Assembly (NCBI GenBank): GCA_037129555.1
Contig: JBAXUS010000043.1
Span: forward strand, 1 to 38,132
From: JANXLS01 sp037129555
GTDB taxonomy: Bacteria > Planctomycetota > SZUA-567 > H5-PLA8
DNA: 38,132 nt
Direction of reading: 5' to 3'
Shown: positions 16,542 through 23,771 of the stretch, piece by piece
Position numbering within the stretch: position 1 is the first letter of the stretch
Layout of the letters: each line of letters starts with the position of its first letter
Position numbers and translations under genes: made by a program
Notes under the pieces: generated by a model
What the model saw: the letters and a program-made list of their open reading frames with translations, nothing else
The model's database searches: none
What the model was told of the DNA's origin: nothing

Positions 16542-17084
16542 TTACTTCACCAACGGCGCAGCCTTCGGAAAATCAATCTCCGTCGCGGCGACGTGATTGA
16601 AATAATTCGTGTAGATGTTCAGCGCGACATTGGCGACGATTTCGGAGATCGCACCATCGTTGAACCCGGCGTCGCGGACATGCTTCACGTCATCGTCGCT
16701 CACCAATCCGCGCGCGTCAACCACCTTGCGGGCGAAGCTCAGCAACGCATCGGTCTTCGAATCAACGGCCTTGCTCAAACGGCTGTCGTGAATCTGCTCC
16801 GCCGTCAAACCGACCATCTTGCCGATGGCGGAATGCGCTGAGACGCAGTAGTCGCAGGAGTTCGCTTCACCGACCGCGAGCGAAATCTGTTCGCGCTGCT
16901 TGGCAGACAAGTCGCCTTTGCCGAGCGTGCCGCTGAACTGCAAGTAGCTCTCCAAGACGACCGGCGCATTGGCCATCACGCGCGTCAAATTCGGGACGAG
17001 GCCGAGCTTGCTTTTGACGGCATCCAGCAGTTCTTTTTGTTTTCCAGTGGCAGTTTCGGGATTGATCGTGGCGATGCGGGACAT
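16542..17084 (-). CDS. AhpD-like carboxymuconolactone decarboxylase family protein
   Basis: A 180-residue all-helical protein with the AhpD-type active-site motif EANSCDYCVSAH (E73, C77, C80, H84), the ExxxCxxCxxxH pattern of alkylhydroperoxidase-like enzymes. This predicts disulfide/peroxide chemistry in the cytoplasm, probably reducing organic peroxides or reactive species with a dithiol donor. It belongs to the subgroup described as 'uncharacterised peroxidase-related' or CMD family rather than decarboxylases. AGGA lies 6 nt before the ATG. It is divergent from a sigma-54 activator, and the intergenic region holds three operators and a -24-like element pointing at this gene. Confidence 0.9.
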   Translation of the reverse strand: MSRIATINPETATGKQKELLDAVKSKLGLVPNLTRVMANAPVVLESYLQFSGTLGKGDLSAKQREQISLAVGEANSCDYCVSAHSAIGKMVGLTAEQIHDSRLSKAVDSKTDALLSFARKVVDARGLVSDDDVKHVRDAGFNDGAISEIVANVALNIYTNYFNHVAATEIDFPKAAPLVK

Positions 17085-17144
17085 GATAGTTCCTTCCAGT
17101 TAAAGTGCGTTTTGCCTCACCGGCCTATCCGGTTCGGACATAGA

Positions 17145-17167
17145 AGAGTATGACACTTCTCGTGCCA
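17145..17167 (-). promoter_or_regulatory. Candidate sigma-54 promoter for the AhpD-like gene
   Basis: On the minus strand TGGCACG (17167-17161) matches the -24 element exactly. The -12 element is weak: after 4-5 nt the sequence is GTGTCA instead of TTGCA. The position, about 60-80 bp from the AhpD-like start and 70-125 bp from the three upstream operators, fits an enhancer-dependent promoter. The weak -12 box keeps confidence low. Confidence 0.4.
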
Positions 17168-17233
17168 CAGTGATAAAAATACCTAAATATAGACCCTAAA
17201 AAGAGTTAAAAAATTAGATATTATGATGATAAT

Positions 17234-17289
17234 TAACGAGATTTCGTAAATTAACGAGTTATCGTTAGGCGACTTACGAAATATCGTTA
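17234..17289. promoter_or_regulatory. Three tandem 16-bp operators (TWACGA-N4-TCGTWA)
   Basis: Three near-identical inverted repeats are present: TAACGAgattTCGTAA at 17234-17249, TAACGAgttaTCGTTA at 17252-17267 and TTACGAaataTCGTTA at 17274-17289. Their centres are 18 and 22 bp apart. They lie directly upstream of the sigma-54 activator gene and upstream of the divergent AhpD-like gene. This is the expected place for the activator's own enhancer sites. Three sites recall NorR at norVW, although the NorR half-site sequence differs. Confidence 0.75.
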
Positions 17290-17307
17290 AAACAGGACCG
17301 AATTCGC

Positions 17308-18936
17308 ATGAATACTCCCGGCGTAACACCTCTTTTTGTGGATCCCAAGCGCATGTTGATCGACATGGCGTTGGAACACACTCTTCCGACGCTGCTGAAC
17401 CTGCTCGTCGAGCGCCTTGCCGCCTCGCCGCGCATCGCATTGGCACGTATTTGGCTCGTCCGCCCCGGCGACATTTGCCCCGAGTGCCCGATGCGAACGG
17501 AATGCCCGAGCCACGAGCGCTGTCTGCATCTCGTCGCGAGCGCAGGCCGTTCGATCGCCGATCCCAGCGAAGATTGGTCCAAGCTCACCGGCGCGTTCCG
17601 GCGCTTCCCCATCGGTGTCCGCAAAGTCGGGCGCATCGCAGCGACGGGCGAACCGCTCGAAGCTCCGGACCTCGCATCCGTCCCCGTCTGGGTCGCGCGC
17701 CCGGAGTGGCTGCGCGCTGAGAACGTCGCCGGATTCGGCGGGCAGCCCTTGATGTTCCGAGGCGAGGTGCTCGGCGTGATCGCGATTTTCGCGCGCGGAT
17801 CCATTGGCGACGAGTGCATGGGCTGGCTGCGCATGATCGCCAATCACGCCGCCGCCTCCATCGCAACAGCCCGGGCGTTTGAAGAAATCGACGTACTGAA
17901 GAAACGCGTGGAACTTGAGAACGAATACCTGCGCGAAGAGATCGAACACAGCGGCGCGTTCGGCGACGTCATCGGTCAAAGCCCAGCGCTCGACGCCGTC
18001 ACGCGCCAAATCGAACTCGTCGCCCCGACCGATTCGACCGTCCTGATCCTCGGCGAAAGTGGTACTGGAAAAGAATTGATCGCCCGCGAAATTCACCGCC
18101 GCAGCAGCCGCGCCGGGAAGCCGCTGATCAAAGTCAACTGCGCCGCAGTTCCGCGCGAGCTCTATGAAAGTGAATTCTTCGGCCACGTCAAAGGCGCGTT
18201 CACCGGAGCGCTGCGCGACCGCGCCGGACGTTTCGAACTCGCCGACGGAGGCACTCTTTTCTTGGATGAAGTCGGTGAAATCCCGCTCGAATTGCAGGCC
18301 AAATTATTACGCGTCTTACAGGAAGGAGAACTCGAACGAATCGGCGACGAACGCACCCGCAAAGTCAACGTCCGCATCGTCGCCGCCACCAATCGCGACC
18401 TCCGCGCCGAAGCCGACGCAGGCCGTTTTCGCCAGGACCTCTACTACCGTTTCAGCGTCTTCCCAGTGGAACTCCCGCCGCTGCGCAAACGCAAAGAAGA
18501 CGTCCCGGTCCTCGCCGAACATTTCATCGATCAATCCGCGCGCAAACTCGGCCGCCCAAAACCGGTCCTGACCATCGCCGCCGTTCAGCAATTGCAACAC
18601 TACGACTGGCCCGGCAACATCCGTGAACTCCAACACGTCATTGAACGCGCACTGATCACGTCCGAACCAGGCCGCTTGAAATTCGACCTCCCAACACCCG
18701 ATTCAACGCCCGCGCCGAATCTCACAATAGCCCCTCTGCGTGAGACGCTGTCGCGTATTCTGACCGACGCCGAAATGCGCGCTCTTGAAGCCAAAAACAT
18801 CCGCGCCGCGCTGCGCAAAACCGGCGGAACCGTCTCCGGCCCGGACGGCGCCGCCGCATTGCTGGGACTCAAACCGACGACCCTCGCTTCGCGAATAAAG
18901 GCGCTGGAAATGGAAGCGCAGGACCGAAAAGGATAG
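17308..18936 (+). CDS. Sigma-54-dependent activator with Cys-containing GAF-like sensor
   Basis: A 542-residue enhancer-binding protein. Residues 1-190 look like a GAF-type sensor with a Cys group CPECPMRTECPSHERCLHL (C57, C60, C66, C72). A short coiled segment (EIDVLKKRVELENEYLREEI) follows. The AAA+ domain has Walker A GESGTGKE (249-256), the sigma-54 contact loop GAFTGA (296-301) and Walker B GGTLFLDE (D320 region). Residues about 495-540 form a Fis-type helix-turn-helix (GAAALLGLKPTTLASRIKAL). It should activate RNA polymerase-sigma-54, probably at the divergent AhpD-like gene. The four cysteines could bind zinc or an iron-sulfur cluster, or act as a thiol switch. AGGA lies 10 nt before the ATG. 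Overall architecture is NorR-like, but the sensor ligand is unknown. Confidence 0.93.
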   Translation: MNTPGVTPLFVDPKRMLIDMALEHTLPTLLNLLVERLAASPRIALARIWLVRPGDICPECPMRTECPSHERCLHLVASAGRSIADPSEDWSKLTGAFRRFPIGVRKVGRIAATGEPLEAPDLASVPVWVARPEWLRAENVAGFGGQPLMFRGEVLGVIAIFARGSIGDECMGWLRMIANHAAASIATARAFEEIDVLKKRVELENEYLREEIEHSGAFGDVIGQSPALDAVTRQIELVAPTDSTVLILGESGTGKELIAREIHRRSSRAGKPLIKVNCAAVPRELYESEFFGHVKGAFTGALRDRAGRFELADGGTLFLDEVGEIPLELQAKLLRVLQEGELERIGDERTRKVNVRIVAATNRDLRAEADAGRFRQDLYYRFSVFPVELPPLRKRKEDVPVLAEHFIDQSARKLGRPKPVLTIAAVQQLQHYDWPGNIRELQHVIERALITSEPGRLKFDLPTPDSTPAPNLTIAPLRETLSRILTDAEMRALEAKNIRAALRKTGGTVSGPDGAAALLGLKPTTLASRIKALEMEAQDRKG

Positions 18937-18954
18937 ACGCGAAACGTCGATCGC

Positions 18955-19845
18955 TCAGCGCTGTTTCACACAACGCGTGCGCACCGCCACGCACCGCCCG
19001 GCACACCACACACATCCGAGTAACAGGATCTGTGCCGCCGGAATGGGCAGGTTCCACTCCTCCCACGCATACGACGCCCAAAATCCCGCAAACGCGCAGA
19101 CCGCTCCCGTGGCTGCAGACAACCAATAAAGTGTCCGAACACTTTTCACAAAAGGCAGGCACGCCAACGGTGGCAGAATCAAGAACGCAAAAACCGTCAG
19201 CGGCCCGGCGCACAATCCGCCCAACGCAATCATCCCGGCAATCAGCGCCGTCATCATGGCCTGAAGTAAATCAGCAGGAAGCCCCGACGAGTAACACAAC
19301 GTCCGGTCAAACATCAAAAATTGAAACGGTCGAGCAAACACAAAAATCGTCAGCATCGCCACCGCGAATCCAGTTGCTTGCAACATCAGCAACGTGTTCG
19401 GAACCGCAAGGATTTCGCCTTTGAGCCGATCCAACAATCCCAACTCCGTCACCCGACGGCTCGCCGCCAGAGCCAGCGTCGCCGCCGCCGCTACAGCATA
19501 AATCGCGCCCGATTCGGATTCCGCCGACGAATTTAACCGCTTCTCCAACAGCCATTGCCAGCCCAGCGCAGCCGCCATCGCCACCAGCGAACCCAGCAAC
19601 GCCCACGCGAAAAACGATCCGCCGCCTTCCCCCGATGCAAACTGCACCCCGGCGAAACTGCCCAGCCACACTACCAACGCCACGCCAAGCGTACTCACAT
19701 GCGGCAGCGTCAGCGCCAAAATCGAACGCCGCCCCAGCACCAGAAACACCCCGACCGGCGGAACCGCCGCGCCAATCAGCAGGCTCGAATACAACGAATT
19801 GCGCAGCACAAAACTCGGGCTGAGTATCTCAAAAAATGAATTCAT
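18955..19845 (-). CDS. znuB: Metal (Zn/Mn) ABC transporter permease
   Basis: About 296 residues with eight or nine hydrophobic segments of the ABC-3 (ZnuB/MntB) permease family. The N-terminus FVLRNSLYSSLLIGAAVPPVGVFLVLGRRS is typical, and FDRTLCYSSGLPADLLQAMMTALIAGMIALGGLCAGPLTVFAFLILPP carries the conserved cytoplasmic coupling region. ATG 19845 is chosen: AGGA lies 5 nt upstream and the start is only 11 bp after the stop of the binding-protein gene. Upstream in-frame residues to 19911 overlap that gene. It is the last gene of the porin, binding-protein, permease operon, and no ATPase gene (znuC-type) follows. The metal could be zinc or manganese; the gene symbol is by family resemblance. 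Confidence 0.85.
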   Translation of the reverse strand: MNSFFEILSPSFVLRNSLYSSLLIGAAVPPVGVFLVLGRRSILALTLPHVSTLGVALVVWLGSFAGVQFASGEGGGSFFAWALLGSLVAMAAALGWQWLLEKRLNSSAESESGAIYAVAAAATLALAASRRVTELGLLDRLKGEILAVPNTLLMLQATGFAVAMLTIFVFARPFQFLMFDRTLCYSSGLPADLLQAMMTALIAGMIALGGLCAGPLTVFAFLILPPLACLPFVKSVRTLYWLSAATGAVCAFAGFWASYAWEEWNLPIPAAQILLLGCVWCAGRCVAVRTRCVKQR

Positions 19846-19856
19846 AAAGTCCTTGT

Positions 19857-20765
19857 TTATTCCAATGCTTTTATGATGGCTTCGAGATTCGCGTCGATCA
19901 TGCCGATCCACGTTTTCGCCTCAGGCAACCCATCGACCATGATCGCAATTTTCACAACTTTCGCGCCCGTCTGCGCCGCTATGGCAGTCGGCAACGCGTC
20001 CGAATACTGTGGCTCGCGCAGAATCAATTTCGTACCGTTGATTTCCTTCAAGCGCGTGATGATCTGAGCCGTATGACTGGCAGATGGAGGAATGCCCGGC
20101 TTGGGCTCCAGTGTTCCGACGGACTCCATGCCAAAGTAGTCGGAAAAGTAGACAAAATCCGGATGGTACGTGACGAACTTCACGCCCTTGAGTTTCGCGC
20201 CCTTCGCCTTCCACTCCTTCTCTTTGTCCGCCACTTTGGCGAGATACGTTTTGAGATTCGCTTTAAATAGAGATTCATTCCCAGGAGCCAATTCGCACAA
20301 CCTCGCACAGATATTTTTAGCGAAGCGTTTGCCGGAATCCGGACCGACATTCATGTGCGGATTTCCTTCCGGATGCTGCTCGCCCTCCGCACGTGAAATC
20401 ACCGTGGGCACGTCTTTCGGAATCATGCCTTCAGAGACAACAATCCGGCCTTCACGCTTCAACTTCGGATTGTTGGCCGCTTCAACCAGCGACGGCAGGA
20501 AACTGTGTTCGAGATCCAAACCAATTTCAATCACCGCATCCGCACGCGCCAGTTTCGCCACCAACGACGGCCTCACCGAGACCGCATGAATATCATCGGT
20601 TCCTGATACGATGCTCTCCACCGTGATCGCATGGCCCCCGATTTCACGCGCGATGTCGGCCAAATCCGGTATCGTCGTCATGACGTTCAACGCCTTATCA
20701 GCGGCAGCCGATGACAACGCGATGGTCAGTAACAGCAGTTCAAGCGGTCGGAATTTGCGTTTCAT
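19857..20765 (-). CDS. znuA: Periplasmic metal-binding protein (ZnuA/TroA type)
   Basis: A 302-residue solute-binding protein of cluster A-I. Residues 1-22 form a signal peptide (LELLLLTIALSSAAA). The first metal-ligand position is DDIH (H60), the second is GNPHMN (H137), and the third is TYHPDF (H201), followed by GIPPSASHTAQI. The C-terminal lobe has LREPQYSDALPTAIAAQTGAKVV and a late D278. Three His ligands favour zinc over manganese (Mn binders tend to have Glu at the third position), but this is inference. There is no His-rich loop. GGAG lies 6 nt before the ATG. It is preceded by a porin gene 34 bp upstream and followed by the permease. Confidence 0.87.
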   Translation of the reverse strand: MKRKFRPLELLLLTIALSSAAADKALNVMTTIPDLADIAREIGGHAITVESIVSGTDDIHAVSVRPSLVAKLARADAVIEIGLDLEHSFLPSLVEAANNPKLKREGRIVVSEGMIPKDVPTVISRAEGEQHPEGNPHMNVGPDSGKRFAKNICARLCELAPGNESLFKANLKTYLAKVADKEKEWKAKGAKLKGVKFVTYHPDFVYFSDYFGMESVGTLEPKPGIPPSASHTAQIITRLKEINGTKLILREPQYSDALPTAIAAQTGAKVVKIAIMVDGLPEAKTWIGMIDANLEAIIKALE

Positions 20766-20799
20766 TTCATGCTCCTTATTTGCTTATAGGTGTCCGAAC

Positions 20800-22176
20800 T
20801 TATCGCCCATTGAAATCATGAGCGTGCGCGCCCCAGAACGCGGTCCATTGAATCAGGAATTCATTGCCCTGGCGTCCATTGAAATATTCATGTCGACTAG
20901 CTTCGATCCGCAGCCGGCTGAACTCGCTGAACTTGTACGTCGCAAACGCTGTGTATGTCTGATCCGTGCGGGTCGAAGCCAGTGTCGGATCAACGTTCTG
21001 GAAAAAGTCCGCGCGCGCACCCATGCTCCAATGCCGCGTGTGGAAGTACTCCGCATACGCGTAACCGCCATAGCCCGTCCGCCGGTCTGCACTCAAAACG
21101 CGCGGCGGTCCGGCATCGACTTCAAATTGTGTCCGCACACAATTGCGCATCAGCTCCGCGCCGACGATTAACTTCTCTTTCAACGCGCTCCCGATTTTCG
21201 GATGCCATTTGTACGTCACTTCCACATTAGTCAGATCGCGATGAATGCGGTCGCTCGGAACTTCAATCGCCGACGCGCCGAGTTCCACCGTGTGATCATT
21301 GCAATAGTCAAAGCTCGTCAGCGCTTTCAAAAAAAACGTCATCTCCGAACCATCGCGATGCTGGCCCGTCGCATTCAGCAGTGGAAACTCACCGCCCAAT
21401 TTATTGAACGCGCCGCCTGTGATTTGTAGAAAATGCTGGATCGGAATCAGCGCCTGAACCTGCACGCCATCGCCGCCACTTTCAGCACCCACATACGTGT
21501 CCAACGAGCGCGGGCGGGTGGTGAAGGGGAGATCATGATCATGAATCGACGACAGCCGCCCGAACGGCGCAAAGAAGCGCCCACCTTTGACCGTCACGTG
21601 CGACAACGACGTGGTGTAAATCGCGGCTTCCTCGACGCTGAGCGTCGCCTCGTCGTTATTCTCGCCATCCCCCGACGCGTTCACAACCAGGTACGATTTG
21701 AAAAACGGATCGACATCCATCGAGAACACCAACTCCGCCCCACGCATCCGGAAATCTGCCCCGGCCGGGCGGTCATAATCACCCGCTCGGACAGACGTGT
21801 AACCAAACGACGTATCCACCGCCGCTCCAATAGCCATGTTCAAATCGCCCGGCTTTTTGCGCGATGCGATCTTGATCGCTTGAGCCGTGCGGTCATCGAT
21901 TTTTTCTTCCAATACGTCGAATTTTTTAAGAATGTCATCAATGACCGGCTGCGAACCGGGCGACGTTCCCCGCATTGTTTCGAGGTCCTTTCGCTGGTCG
22001 TCGATCAGCCGTTTCTGCTCCGCGATAGTTTTGGACTGCATGTCCAACGAGTGGTTCATCTTCTTAATCTGTGCCTGCATTGCCTTGAGCTGGGCTGCAA
22101 CATCCTCTGCAGTACAGCAACCGAATGCGCAAGCGAGCAAAACGGAGAAGCAAAGAAAACGACGACGAACAGTCAT
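20800..22176 (-). CDS. Outer-membrane porin-like protein with N-terminal coiled coil
   Basis: About 458 residues from ATG 22176, with GGAG 8 nt upstream; the frame extends to a GTG at 22185. Signal peptide MTVRRRFLCFSVLLACAFGCC is followed by a coiled coil of about 60 residues (VAAQLKAMQAQIKKMNHSLD...IAEQKRLIDDQRKDLETM). The remainder consists of alternating beta-strands typical of a 16- or 18-strand porin barrel. The end ...EFLIQWTAFWGAHAHDFNGR resembles the C-terminal strand of porins that accompany metal ABC transporters. It probably admits metal ions or chelates through the outer membrane for the ZnuA-type protein encoded 34 bp downstream. The coiled coil may anchor it to peptidoglycan. 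Confidence 0.82.
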   Translation of the reverse strand: MTVRRRFLCFSVLLACAFGCCTAEDVAAQLKAMQAQIKKMNHSLDMQSKTIAEQKRLIDDQRKDLETMRGTSPGSQPVIDDILKKFDVLEEKIDDRTAQAIKIASRKKPGDLNMAIGAAVDTSFGYTSVRAGDYDRPAGADFRMRGAELVFSMDVDPFFKSYLVVNASGDGENNDEATLSVEEAAIYTTSLSHVTVKGGRFFAPFGRLSSIHDHDLPFTTRPRSLDTYVGAESGGDGVQVQALIPIQHFLQITGGAFNKLGGEFPLLNATGQHRDGSEMTFFLKALTSFDYCNDHTVELGASAIEVPSDRIHRDLTNVEVTYKWHPKIGSALKEKLIVGAELMRNCVRTQFEVDAGPPRVLSADRRTGYGGYAYAEYFHTRHWSMGARADFFQNVDPTLASTRTDQTYTAFATYKFSEFSRLRIEASRHEYFNGRQGNEFLIQWTAFWGAHAHDFNGR

Positions 22177-22200
22177 GGGATTCACTCCGCAAGTGTAACA

Positions 22201-22250
22201 AAACGTATTACCGTATTATCGTGTATGACAATAAGACGACGTAATACCAT
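22201..22250 (-). promoter_or_regulatory. Candidate metal-regulator operator upstream of the uptake operon
   Basis: An AT-rich stretch between the porin and the divergent MFS gene holds an inverted pair GTATTAC (22205-22211) and GTAATAC (22241-22247), plus a near-direct repeat GTATTAT (22213-22219). Fur-family repressors (Zur, Mur) bind this kind of AT-rich interrupted palindrome. The match to any particular consensus is loose. Confidence 0.35.
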
Positions 22251-22307
22251 TGCAAGCGTTTTTATTTGAATTCCCCAAATGGATTGGTGCCCATCGATTA
22301 TTCGGTC

Positions 22308-23609
22308 ATGTCGGAGACGCCTAACAGGCTCACATTTTCCATGTCATCCGCGCTCAAAACGGATACAAAAGACCGTATGGTTCCTGATTTCAAGAAGTTA
22401 ATGGCCACGCGATTTCTCTTCATCTTCGCCGTGGAAATGCAGGCCGTGCTGCTCGGCTGGCGCATGTATGAACTCACCCACGATACACTGTTCCTGGGCT
22501 TGGTTGGGCTGGTCGAAGCCGTCCCCGCCATCGGACTGTCGCTCTACGCCGGCTACACGGTGGACCACAGCCGTCCGCTGATGATCCTGAGGCTCGTCAT
22601 GGTCGGCGCACTCGCGTCCGGACTGGTGCTCTTCGGTTCTCAGATTCACGACTTGCGCTTGGACGCCAGCAGCCAGATCGCCGCGCTCCTGATCTCCTCG
22701 TTTCTCACCGGCGTCGCGCGCAGCTTTTCGCAACCCGCCATGTACGTGATCCTGCCGCGCCTGGTCGAGCGCTCGCAATTGCCCCACGCCACCGCGCTGA
22801 TGTCCTCGTTCATGCAATACTCGCGCATCCTGGGACCGGGTTTGGGCGGGCTGATTTTCGGAGCAGTCGGCATGACGCTCGCAGCCGCTGTTGTGTGCCT
22901 CGCGCTGGTCGTGTCGCTGGGATTCATCCTGTTGATGCGCACTCAAATCGAACCGACCAACGTCGCGTCGCCTTTCGATTCAACACGCGATGAACTGCTT
23001 TCAGGCGCGAGATTCGTCTTCGGTCACCCGATCCTGCTCCCGGCATTATCGCTCGACATGATCTCCGTGCTCTTCGGCGGCGTGACCGGAATGCTCCCGG
23101 TTTACGCGTCGGATATTTTACACGTCGGACCGCACGGCTTGGGAATGTTGCGCGCGGCGGCTGCAGTTGGAGCCGGCCTGACGAGCTCCATCGTTGCGCG
23201 CTATGGTGTGGGCCGCAACGCGGGGAGAAAGCTTTTCGTGTGCGTAGCAGGGTTCGGAATCTGCACGCTCGTGTTCGCGGTCAGCCAGAATTACGTACTC
23301 TCAATGGCCGCGCTGGGATTGAGCGGCGCATTCGACAGCATCAGCGTGATCATCCGTTCGACCGCCGTCCAACTCGCGTCCCCGAACGAATTGCGCGGCC
23401 GCATCTCCGCCGTGAATTCGATCTTCATCGGCTCATCCAACGAACTCGGCGAACTCGAATCCGGCGTCGCTGCAAAACTCCTCGGCACCGTTCCGTCGGT
23501 CTTGTTCGGCGGCGTGATGTGCCTGCTGACCGCCTGCGTCGTCGCCCTCCGCTTCCCCGAATTGCGCAAAATGGATTTGGAAAAATTGCAGGCGGGACAC
23601 GCGAAGTAG
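22308..23609 (+). CDS. MFS transporter (EntS-like)
   Basis: About 433 residues from ATG 22308; a TTG at 22266 and ATGs at 22341, 22377 and 22401 are alternatives and none has a strong ribosome-binding site. There are twelve hydrophobic segments. Transmembrane 1-2 reads FIFAVEMQAVLLGWRMYELTHDTLFLGLVGLVEAVPAIGLSLYAG, typical of the EntS/MFS_3 exporters. Motif-like VDHSRP follows helix 2, and a conserved QPAMYVILPRLVERSQLPHATALMSSFMQYSRILGP block follows helix 4. The inner-membrane exporter substrate is unknown; relatives export enterobactin or drugs. It is divergent from the metal-uptake operon, which could hint at a metallophore export role, but that is speculation. The stop codon lies within a palindromic repeat. 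Confidence 0.88.
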   Translation: MSETPNRLTFSMSSALKTDTKDRMVPDFKKLMATRFLFIFAVEMQAVLLGWRMYELTHDTLFLGLVGLVEAVPAIGLSLYAGYTVDHSRPLMILRLVMVGALASGLVLFGSQIHDLRLDASSQIAALLISSFLTGVARSFSQPAMYVILPRLVERSQLPHATALMSSFMQYSRILGPGLGGLIFGAVGMTLAAAVVCLALVVSLGFILLMRTQIEPTNVASPFDSTRDELLSGARFVFGHPILLPALSLDMISVLFGGVTGMLPVYASDILHVGPHGLGMLRAAAAVGAGLTSSIVARYGVGRNAGRKLFVCVAGFGICTLVFAVSQNYVLSMAALGLSGAFDSISVIIRSTAVQLASPNELRGRISAVNSIFIGSSNELGELESGVAAKLLGTVPSVLFGGVMCLLTACVVALRFPELRKMDLEKLQAGHAK

Positions 23610-23675
23610 AGCCGAATTTTATTCGGCTTGTTATGTCATTCCAGCACGATTGAACCGAATGGAATTCAGCTCTAC
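23606..23675. repeat. GTAGAGCCGAA palindromic repeat
   Basis: An inverted repeat GTAGAGC...GCTCTAC, about 70 bp apart, contains an inner palindrome AGCCGAATTTTATTCGGCT and a second ACCGAAT block. It shares its core with the repeat at 34105-34167. Its second to fourth bases (TAG) are the stop codon of the MFS gene. Confidence 0.75.
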
Positions 23676-23682
23676 AGGATCT

Positions 23683-23725
23683 CACAAAAAAAGAAAGTGC
23701 CCGGCCTCACTGGCTCCGGGCACTT
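23683..23725 (-). terminator. Rho-independent terminator of the L,D-transpeptidase gene
   Basis: A perfect 10-bp stem AAGTGCCCGG/CCGGGCACTT with an 11-nt loop. On the minus strand it is followed by TCTTTTTTT. It lies 47 bp beyond the stop codon of the gene at 23772-24941. Confidence 0.9.
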
Positions 23726-23771
23726 CACTTCCCACGGTACGAAACTCGTACGCTGTCCTTCTGAAAGTTGC

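Noticed and set aside
17168..17233. Possible sigma-70 promoter in the AT-rich stretch before the AhpD-like gene
   Set aside because: TATATT-like -10 boxes exist but no -35 box lies at 16-18 bp, so I could not support one.
17287..18186. Minus-strand open frame of about 299 codons opposite the sigma-54 activator
   Set aside because: It overlaps clear Walker A and GAFTGA coding sequence on the plus strand; composition is that of an antisense shadow.
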